This document shows positions 1-6,239 of a stretch of 12,281 nt of DNA, piece after piece (within the stretch, counting starts at the first letter, position 1; each line of letters starts with the position of its first letter). The notes beneath the pieces are model-generated. The model had not been told where the DNA came from. It searched no databases and saw only the letters and a list, made by a program, of their open reading frames with translations. Source of the DNA: Bacteroidales bacterium (GTDB lineage Bacteria > Bacteroidota > Bacteroidia > Bacteroidales > UBA7960); contig SKSI01000087.1 in assembly GCA_007123065.1 (NCBI GenBank), positions 1-12,281 of the forward strand, read 5' to 3'. A program made the position numbers and the translations under genes.

Positions 1-110
1 GCGGAACATCATCCGGGCAACAAAAAATGCATTAATGATGCTTATTTTATTGACTGAAGAAGAAGATTCATTATCTTAGATGCAAATTGTGTCGACTAAA
101 AAAAATAATC
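1..110 (+). other. fbp upstream region, possible tail of a preceding gene
   Basis: One plus-strand frame is open from base 2 to a TAG at 77-79. It would encode about 25 residues with a hydrophobic patch (LMMLILL) followed by an acidic run (EEED), which could be the C-terminus of a gene that starts outside the window. A second frame is open to a TGA at 55-57. Neither is long enough to identify. An 8-A tract (98-105) lies just before the fbp ATG. I see no TAnnTTTG box and no Shine-Dalgarno sequence, so fbp could be transcribed from further left. Confidence 0.2.
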
Positions 111-1127
111 ATGGTACATCGCAGCAAGATCACCACTTTAACAGAATTCATCATTCAACGGCAGTCTGAATATCCTCATGCGAAGGGTGCGCTGACCCGA
201 CTTCTCAACGACATTGCCACAGCGGCAAAGATTGTAAACCGGGAGATCAATGCAGCCGGGCTTGTGGACATTCTGGGAACAATTGGTAAAGAAAACATTC
301 AGGGAGAAACCCAGAAAAAACTCGATGTTTTTGCCAATGAGATGTTCATTACAGCCTTAAAGGGAGGTGGTGAATGTTGCGCAATTGCCTCAGAGGAAAA
401 TGAGAAAGTTGTCTCTTTCAGCAATGAATTTTCAGAACTTGGAAAATATGTGGTGGCGATGGATCCGTTGGATGGAAGCAGCAACATAGAAGCCAATGTT
501 TCAATCGGGACCATTTTTTCGATTTACAGAAGAGTTACAGAAGCCGGAGGTGGCACGCAGCAAGACCTCCTACAGCCGGGTGTGAATCTGGCAGCGGCAG
601 GATACATCATCTACGGATCATCTACCATGCTCGTATATTCAACCGGTAAAGGGGTCAATGGATTCACACTGGACCCTTCCGTCGGGATATTCTGTTTATC
701 ACATCCCGATATGCGTTTTCCTGAACCTGCAAACATTTATTCTATCAATGAAGGCAACTATATCCATTTTCCTGAAGGTGTAAAACAGTACATCAAATAT
801 TGTCAGGAAAATGACCCTGAAACATTTCGTCCATACACCTCGCGGTATATTGGCTCACTGGTTGCCGATTTCCACAGAAACCTTATAAAAGGCGGGATAT
901 TCCTTTATCCTGGGACTACCAAAAACCCAAATGGAAAGCTTCGCTTGCTCTACGAGTGCAACCCGATAGCTTACATTGCTGAACAGGCCGGGGGAAAAGC
1001 CAGCAACGGATTCAAACGCATCCTGAATATTGATCCGGAAACCCTGCATCAGAGGTCACCTTTCTATACCGGGCCCAAATGGATGGTAGATAAGGTGGAA
1101 GAGTTATTGCAGCAAAACTCCGAATAA
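111..1127 (+). CDS. fbp: class I fructose-1,6-bisphosphatase
   Basis: This cytoplasmic enzyme hydrolyses fructose 1,6-bisphosphate to fructose 6-phosphate plus phosphate, the committed step of gluconeogenesis, using divalent metal. Seen in the 338-residue product: the metal-binding acidic pair E95-E96 (SEEN), the family signature DPLDGSSN at 118-125, and the substrate-binding signature GKLRLLYECNPIA from residue 275 with the metal/catalytic-region Glu at 282. The length is normal for class I and both halves are complete. I chose the ATG at 111, giving MVHRSKITTLTEFII, which fits the family N-terminus. A TTG at 87 in the same frame would add eight residues (MCRLKKII) that I regard as leader. 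The gene is followed 11 bp later by mfd on the same strand, so cotranscription is likely. Some Bacteroidota instead use an unrelated class III enzyme; this is clearly class I. No odd residues were noticed. Confidence 0.96.
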   Translation: MVHRSKITTLTEFIIQRQSEYPHAKGALTRLLNDIATAAKIVNREINAAGLVDILGTIGKENIQGETQKKLDVFANEMFITALKGGGECCAIASEENEKVVSFSNEFSELGKYVVAMDPLDGSSNIEANVSIGTIFSIYRRVTEAGGGTQQDLLQPGVNLAAAGYIIYGSSTMLVYSTGKGVNGFTLDPSVGIFCLSHPDMRFPEPANIYSINEGNYIHFPEGVKQYIKYCQENDPETFRPYTSRYIGSLVADFHRNLIKGGIFLYPGTTKNPNGKLRLLYECNPIAYIAEQAGGKASNGFKRILNIDPETLHQRSPFYTGPKWMVDKVEELLQQNSE

Positions 1128-1138
1128 TTTTAACAAGC

Positions 1139-4100
1139 GTGTTGGACACAGAAGGTTTTATCAATCTGTTTACGAAAAGCGACCCCTTCAGGGCGCTGAA
1201 CAACTTCCTGAATGATTCCTCACAGGAAGCCATATCTGTAGAAGGCCTGGCGGGTTCAGCCGCGGCTGTTGTCTCAGCTGCCTGCATTCAGAATACAAAA
1301 AAAGCCTTTCTTTTTATCTTGTCAGATAAAGAATCGGCAGCCTATTTCTTTAATGATCTTGAAAGTCTGCTTAGAGAAAAGGATAAAAGCTACGAAGCGC
1401 GCAATACTTTTTTCTTCCCCTCATCATACAAAGCACCTTTTTACAACCTTAAGGAAGATCCTGCAGGCATTTTGCTTCGTTCAGAAGTGATCAACAGGTT
1501 GGCAACCGAAAACCAAAATGTGCTGGTAGTCACCTATCCTGAAGCACTATGTGAAAAGGTGTTGTCACGAAATGTCCTTAAAAAAAACATGCTCACCATT
1601 GAGAAGGGAGCAGGGCTCTCTGTAGACTTTATCATGGAAGTGTTGCTAGAGTATGGTTTTGAACACGCAGACTTCGTTGTTGAGCCGGGGCAGTTTTCCG
1701 TTCGCGGAGGGATCATAGACGTCTTTTCTTTTTCAAATGACCTCCCATTCAGGATTGAGGTGATGAACGACACCATTGAGAGTCTGCGCAGCTTCATTCC
1801 TGAAACACAGCTTTCAAAAGAAACGCTTGACCAAATCAGCATTTTGCCTGACATCCATGCAATGGCGCAGGAAACCGGCAGCCATGAATTCCTGCCTGAT
1901 GCAATGCCGGTTTCTTCAGTTATTTTTGCTGAAGATGCAGATTTGTTCATTGAAATAGCTGGCAAAGCTTTTGAACAGGATCAGATCAGCAGGGACCATT
2001 TTGCACAACCTGATGATATCAGATCACGGCTCAATGACTCGAAGCTGGTATCATTCAGAAGGCCTTATTCCGAAAAACTGCATCACAACATAATCAAGTT
2101 TCGCTTTGCGCCCCAGCCAGGCTTTAATAAGCAGTTTGATTTGCTCTTCAGCAACCTAAAAAAGAATACAAGGGAAGGCTTCAAAAACTATATTTTATTT
2201 GACAACCCCAGACAATCTGACCGGATTAAAAGTATATTCGAAACCCTTTCCGATGCTGAAGAGCGCACGGAGGGACTACTTCACAGACCCATCATGCTCA
2301 ACCTGCACGAAGGATTCATTGATCATGATAACCGTCTGGCTTGCTATACCGACCACCAAATATTTGACCGTTACCACCGTTACCGCATCCGCGATAAATT
2401 CCCCGGGAAGCAAGCCCTCAGCGTCAAATCATTAACCAGTCTGAAACCTGGCGACTACGTGACACATATTGATCACGGAGTCGGCATTTTCAGTGGACTG
2501 GAAAAAATGGAAGTTAACGGAAGGTTGCAGGAAACCATTCGTCTGGTTTACAAGAACAATGACGTCCTCTATGTAAGCATCCACGGGTTGCATCGGATTG
2601 CAAAATACACAGGAAAAGAAGGGGTAGCCCCTACCCTGCACCGACTTGGATCCAACACGTGGCAACGGCTGAAGAGCAAAACCAAAAAAAAGGTAAAAGA
2701 TATTGCGCTGGACCTGATCCGGTTGTATGCGAAAAGAAAAGCAGAAAGAGGTTTTGCTTTTTCTCCCGACAGCTATCTGCAGCATGAGCTTGAAGCATCC
2801 TTCATCTTTGAAGACACCCCTGATCAGGAAAAAGCCACAATGGATGTCAAAAAGGATATGGAGACGGCACATCCGATGGACAGGCTAATATGTGGTGACG
2901 TAGGTTTCGGGAAAACGGAGGTTGCCATTCGGGCTGCTTTTAAAGCTGTGGCAGACTCCAAACAGGTTGCCGTACTTGTTCCTACCACAATTCTTGCTAT
3001 GCAGCATTATTATACCTTCAGCGAACGGCTTAAAGACTTGCCATGCAAAGTAGACTATATCAGCCGTTTCAGGAGTGCTTCCGAGCGGAAAGCCGCCATT
3101 AAAGGGGTTACAGACGGCAATGTAGACATACTGATCGGCACACACCGTTTGCTCAGCAAGGATATTGCTTTCAAAGACCTTGGACTATTGATCATTGATG
3201 AAGAGCAGAAGTTTGGCGTATCATCGAAGGAGCGATTGAAGGAGTTGCGCGTAAACGTCGACACCCTGACACTTACAGCCACCCCCATACCTAGAACGCT
3301 GCAATTCTCACTGATGGGAGCCAGGGACCTTTCCTATATCAACACACCGCCGCCCAACCGATATCCTATCATCACCGAAGTGCACGTTTTTAATGAAGAC
3401 CTGATCCGGGAAGCTATTATGTATGAAGTGAACCGCGGTGGTCAGGTGTTTTTCGTGCACAACCGCGTACACAACATAGCAGAAGTAGCAGAAATTATCA
3501 AACGCAATTGTCCGGATGTGAGGATTGCCATCGGACACGGTCAGCTTGACGGCAGCAAATTGGAGAAAATCATGGTGGACTTTATCCACGGGGAATATGA
3601 TGTATTGGTTTCTACAACCATCATTGAGTCAGGACTGGATATTCCGAATGCCAACACCATTGTCATCAATAACGCACACCATTTTGGTCTGAGTGATTTA
3701 CACCAGATGCGCGGACGTGTTGGCAGGACGAATAAAAAGGCATTTTGCTATTTGCTGTCGCCACCAAGACTCACCCTTACCGAAGAGGCACGCAAGCGGC
3801 TAAAAGCCATTGAAGAGTTTTCAGAACTGGGCAGCGGTTTTAATATTGCCATGCGCGATTTGGATATCCGGGGGGCCGGCAACCTGCTGGGTGCTGAGCA
3901 AAGTGGATTTATATCCGAGGTCGGATTCGACACCTATCATAAAATACTCGATGAGGCCATTTCGGAACTGAAAGAAAAAGAATTTAAAGATCTTTTCAAA
4001 TCTGATGAAAGCACAGCAGATGAAGCAAAAGGATCTTTGCCCGTCAGGGATTGTCATATCGAAACAGATCTTGAACTGATGATCCCAAGCGATTATGTCA

Positions 4101-4513
4101 GCAACATTGAGGAACGTATTGACCTTTATAAGCAACTGGACAACATCAATGATGAGGGGAGCCTGGAACGGTTCGGTCAAAAGTTGGCCGATCGTTTCGG
4201 ACCTCTTCCGGAAACGGTCAAAGGCCTGATGCAGGTGATCCGGCTGCGCCGCCATGCGCGACAGGCAGGCATGGTCAAACTTATCTTAAAAGCAGAAAAA
4301 ATGATTGCACATTTGCCCGAAGGGAATCAAAGCGATTATTACCAGAGCGACGTATTCGGCCATGTATTACAGTTTGCCCAAAACCATCCAAAACGTTGCC
4401 GTATCAAAGATATGAATACACAACTGGTGCTTTACATTGATGCTGTTGGTAATATAGATGAAGCACTTCAGATTACTAAAGGGATTTTAACACCTCACCG
4501 ATATCATTCTTGA
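1139..4513 (+). CDS. mfd: transcription-repair coupling factor Mfd
   Basis: Mfd is an ATP-driven DNA translocase that pushes stalled RNA polymerase off DNA lesions and recruits UvrA for nucleotide excision repair. Domain order over 1124 residues: an N-terminal UvrB-like region (about 1-350); a CarD-like RNA-polymerase-interacting domain starting at 434 (SLKPGDYVTHIDHGVG); a RecG-like helicase core with Walker A GDVGFGKT at 586-593, Walker B DEEQ at 687-690, and the TATPIPRTL motif from 713; the TRG-region motif RGRVGRTNK from 858; and the C-terminal UvrA-masking domain (about 960-1110). The length is close to that of E. coli Mfd, about 1150. The start is non-ATG: GTG at 1139, with TTG at 1142 next; there is no Met nearby and no clear ribosome binding site. 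It probably shares a transcript with fbp. Its last 38 bp overlap the 3' end of the opposing phosphohexomutase gene. The identity is certain; the exact start is less so. Confidence 0.97.
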   Translation: MLDTEGFINLFTKSDPFRALNNFLNDSSQEAISVEGLAGSAAAVVSAACIQNTKKAFLFILSDKESAAYFFNDLESLLREKDKSYEARNTFFFPSSYKAPFYNLKEDPAGILLRSEVINRLATENQNVLVVTYPEALCEKVLSRNVLKKNMLTIEKGAGLSVDFIMEVLLEYGFEHADFVVEPGQFSVRGGIIDVFSFSNDLPFRIEVMNDTIESLRSFIPETQLSKETLDQISILPDIHAMAQETGSHEFLPDAMPVSSVIFAEDADLFIEIAGKAFEQDQISRDHFAQPDDIRSRLNDSKLVSFRRPYSEKLHHNIIKFRFAPQPGFNKQFDLLFSNLKKNTREGFKNYILFDNPRQSDRIKSIFETLSDAEERTEGLLHRPIMLNLHEGFIDHDNRLACYTDHQIFDRYHRYRIRDKFPGKQALSVKSLTSLKPGDYVTHIDHGVGIFSGLEKMEVNGRLQETIRLVYKNNDVLYVSIHGLHRIAKYTGKEGVAPTLHRLGSNTWQRLKSKTKKKVKDIALDLIRLYAKRKAERGFAFSPDSYLQHELEASFIFEDTPDQEKATMDVKKDMETAHPMDRLICGDVGFGKTEVAIRAAFKAVADSKQVAVLVPTTILAMQHYYTFSERLKDLPCKVDYISRFRSASERKAAIKGVTDGNVDILIGTHRLLSKDIAFKDLGLLIIDEEQKFGVSSKERLKELRVNVDTLTLTATPIPRTLQFSLMGARDLSYINTPPPNRYPIITEVHVFNEDLIREAIMYEVNRGGQVFFVHNRVHNIAEVAEIIKRNCPDVRIAIGHGQLDGSKLEKIMVDFIHGEYDVLVSTTIIESGLDIPNANTIVINNAHHFGLSDLHQMRGRVGRTNKKAFCYLLSPPRLTLTEEARKRLKAIEEFSELGSGFNIAMRDLDIRGAGNLLGAEQSGFISEVGFDTYHKILDEAISELKEKEFKDLFKSDESTADEAKGSLPVRDCHIETDLELMIPSDYVSNIEERIDLYKQLDNINDEGSLERFGQKLADRFGPLPETVKGLMQVIRLRRHARQAGMVKLILKAEKMIAHLPEGNQSDYYQSDVFGHVLQFAQNHPKRCRIKDMNTQLVLYIDAVGNIDEALQITKGILTPHRYHS

Positions 4514-5870
4514 TATTGCCGGCAATATGCTCTGATTTTACTTCATTGTCGCTTTCTGCATACAGGCGAATAATGGGCTCTGTATTGGAAGAACGGAGAT
4601 GTGCCCAGTCCTTGTCAAACCAGATTTTTAATCCGTCGCTTTGATCATTGGGTCTCTTGCTATACTTCACCTTAAGCGCATCCATCACATCAGCGATGTT
4701 GATATCGGGCGCAAGCTCAATTTTATTCTTTGATATGTGATATTCCGGAAATTTTTTCTTCAGTTTGCTACACGATAATCCACTATGAGCCAGTTTCGTT
4801 AAAAACAAAGCAATGCCAACAAGAGCGTCCCGTCCATAATGCAGCTCCGGGTATATCACCCCGCCGTTCCCTTCGCCACCAATAACGGCATTATGTTTTT
4901 TCATCATTTCAACAACATGTACTTCACCTACTTTCGAATAAAAATGGTTTCCGTTATGGTTTGCGGTAACCTCTGCCAGAGCCTGAGAAGAACTCATATT
5001 GCTCACAGTATTCCCCGGTGTTCTCGACAGAATATAATCGGCAACGGCAACAAGGGTGTACTCTTCACCAAAGAAACCACCATCTTCCTGCACAATTGCA
5101 AGGCGATCAACATCCGGATCGACAGCAAATCCGACGTGGGCAGCATACTGAAGAACTGTATCTGCCAAAACCTGCAGATGCTCGGGCAACGGCTCAGGGT
5201 TATGCTGAAAATAACCGGTTGGCTCACAATTGACCTCGTAAACCTGTTTGACCCCCAAAGCATTCAGAAGTAGAGGAACCGCAATTCCGCCGGATGAATT
5301 GATCCCGTCAACGGCAACCCGGAATCCTGCCTCACGGATCGCGTCACTGTCAACAAGCGGGAGTTCAAGTATCTGTCCGATATGCATTTCCAGTAAAGCC
5401 GGATCGGGGACGTATTTTCCAAACTTCTCAGAATGCACAAAATCAAGATTGGAAGGATCTATCCAATGCTGCATCTCATGCCCTTGTTCAGCGGTAAGAA
5501 ACTCTCCCTGTTCGTTCAAAAGCTTCAAAGCATTCCAGTTCATCGGGTTATGACTTGCAGTGATCACAATCCCGCCTTGTAACTTACGGTGGGTAACAGC
5601 CATCTCAATCGTGGGAGTTGTAGACAAGCCGCCATCAATCACATCAATACCTAAGGCCTGCAACGTGGATGTTACAATATTGCTTACCATTTCACCGGAC
5701 ACCCGGGCATCACGCCCAACAGCCACTGCAATCCGGGAGGACCCATTTCGGCTTCTTAGCCACATACCAAATGCAGCTGTAAAACGAACAATATCCACCG
5801 GAGATAAACCCGAACCTGGTTTACCTCCCATTGTTCCTCTAATTCCGGATATTGATTGAATAAGTGTCAT
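4476..5870 (-). CDS. glmM: phosphoglucosamine mutase-type alpha-D-phosphohexomutase
   Basis: This is a cytoplasmic phosphohexomutase, most likely converting glucosamine 6-phosphate to glucosamine 1-phosphate for UDP-GlcNAc, peptidoglycan and lipid A synthesis. All four family sites are visible in 464 residues: the phosphoserine loop TASHNP (Ser106), the metal loop DPDVDR (251-256), the sugar-specificity loop GEGNGG (332-337 region), and the C-terminal phosphate-binding loop RSSNTEP (426-432). The ATG at 5868-5870 gives MTLIQSISGIRGTMGG, the usual start of Bacteroidota homologues. The stop is TAG at 4476-4478. It lies alone on the minus strand, converging on mfd with a 38-bp overlap and divergent from tamL. 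The sugar loop reads GEGNGG, whereas phosphomannomutase/phosphoglucomutase-type enzymes often carry GEMSGH-like and E. coli-type GlmM GEQSGH-like loops. Substrate assignment from sequence alone is therefore tentative: the family is certain, while GlmM rather than a general phosphogluco/phosphomannomutase is likely. Confidence 0.9.
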   Translation of the reverse strand: MTLIQSISGIRGTMGGKPGSGLSPVDIVRFTAAFGMWLRSRNGSSRIAVAVGRDARVSGEMVSNIVTSTLQALGIDVIDGGLSTTPTIEMAVTHRKLQGGIVITASHNPMNWNALKLLNEQGEFLTAEQGHEMQHWIDPSNLDFVHSEKFGKYVPDPALLEMHIGQILELPLVDSDAIREAGFRVAVDGINSSGGIAVPLLLNALGVKQVYEVNCEPTGYFQHNPEPLPEHLQVLADTVLQYAAHVGFAVDPDVDRLAIVQEDGGFFGEEYTLVAVADYILSRTPGNTVSNMSSSQALAEVTANHNGNHFYSKVGEVHVVEMMKKHNAVIGGEGNGGVIYPELHYGRDALVGIALFLTKLAHSGLSCSKLKKKFPEYHISKNKIELAPDINIADVMDALKVKYSKRPNDQSDGLKIWFDKDWAHLRSSNTEPIIRLYAESDNEVKSEHIAGNIKNDIGEVLKSL

Positions 5871-5917
5871 ATCGACAAATTTTTAATGAAGCTGGCAATT
5901 AATTTCAAGCGGCAGCT

Positions 5918-5933
5918 GATGCCGGTCGGCATC
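5918..5933. repeat. 16-bp palindrome in the glmM leader
   Basis: The two 7-bp arms GATGCCG and CGGCATC are perfect inverted copies around a central GT. In RNA this would be a 6-bp stem with a 4-base loop. It sits 48-63 bp upstream of the glmM ATG and stands out as GC-rich in an AT-rich spacer. No U-run follows it in either direction, so it is not a standard terminator. It could be a protein-binding operator or a leader hairpin, or chance; I know of no assignment. Confidence 0.4.
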
Positions 5934-5981
5934 GAAATATATCAATTTACAAAAACACAAACCAACTTATTAATTAAGCAC

Positions 5982-6012
5982 ACAAACAAATATAAATATA
6001 AAACAAACAAAT
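5982..6012. repeat. 10-bp direct repeat, two copies 21 bp apart
   Basis: ACAAACAAAT occurs at 5982-5991 and again at 6003-6012, with 21 bp from start to start, about two helical turns. On the minus strand these are ATTTGTTTGT copies, each carrying TTTG words like those of Bacteroidota promoters. The AT-rich composition makes a chance origin possible. Confidence 0.45.
5987..5994 (-). promoter_or_regulatory. candidate -7 box for glmM
   Basis: On the minus strand this reads TATATTTG, an exact match to the Bacteroidota -7 consensus TAnnTTTG. It lies about 117 bp upstream of the glmM ATG, which would leave a leader of about 110 bases including the 5918-5933 palindrome. The TTTG words upstream (6004-6007 and 6008-6011) are only 9 and 13 bp away, shorter than the usual 19-21 bp to a -33 element, so the -33 half is not convincing. 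Confidence 0.35.
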
Positions 6013-6219
6013 TTGCATAAAATTGCATTAAAAATCACAAAGTCTGTAAAATTAGTTAAAAATAATCAGGTTTTCTGCAGCATTTAACGCAATAAACACC
6101 ACCAAACCCGAAAGTGGCTGGTAAGCAACTGGAATATCTAATCTATATGAGTTATATGACAGCTCGTTTGTATGGCTATTTATTTGTTCGCATGAAATAT
6201 CAAACCAAAAAAGTTGATG

Positions 6220-6227
6220 TATATTTG
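6220..6227 (+). promoter_or_regulatory. candidate -7 box for tamL
   Basis: TATATTTG matches the Bacteroidota -7 consensus TAnnTTTG and ends 12 bp before the tamL ATG at 6240. If it is used, transcription starts only a few bases before that ATG, so none of the upstream in-frame start codons could be translated; this supports the short tamL start. No TTTG lies at the normal -33 distance, which weakens the call. Confidence 0.35.
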
Positions 6228-6239
6228 CAATTGATTAAT

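Larger units (their letters stand above)
5871..6239. other. AT-rich divergent intergenic region between glmM and tamL
   Basis: This 369-bp spacer should hold the promoters for both flanking genes. The middle (about 5940-6060) is strongly AT-rich, with runs of CAAA and TAAA. It contains a 16-bp palindrome at 5918-5933, a 10-bp direct repeat at 5982-5991 and 6003-6012, and TATATTTG boxes facing left (5987-5994) and right (6220-6227). A frame open from a GTG at 6114 joins the tamL frame, but its codons do not read like an exported-protein N-terminus, so I treat it as non-coding. No RNA gene was recognised. Confidence 0.7.

Noticed and set aside
87..110. TTG start for fbp, adding eight residues
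   Set aside because: The ATG at 111 matches the family N-terminus, and the extra codons come from an A-rich leader.
2432..2872. 146-codon minus-strand frame inside mfd
   Set aside because: It is antisense to the conserved polymerase-interacting region of Mfd; the Phe/Cys-rich translation is typical of a spurious frame.
4839..5273. 144-codon plus-strand frame inside the phosphohexomutase gene
   Set aside because: It is the complementary strand of a gene with every catalytic motif intact; no independent domain or start signal was seen.
6114..6239. Longer tamL product starting at GTG 6114 or at later in-frame Met codons
   Set aside because: It would put about 42 residues before the lipoprotein signal segment and run through a TATATTTG promoter-like box. 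The ATG at 6240 gives a normal exported N-terminus.
5871..6239. Riboswitch or glmS-type ribozyme in the divergent spacer
   Set aside because: Apart from one short palindrome, no multi-helix structure or recognisable aptamer core could be seen.
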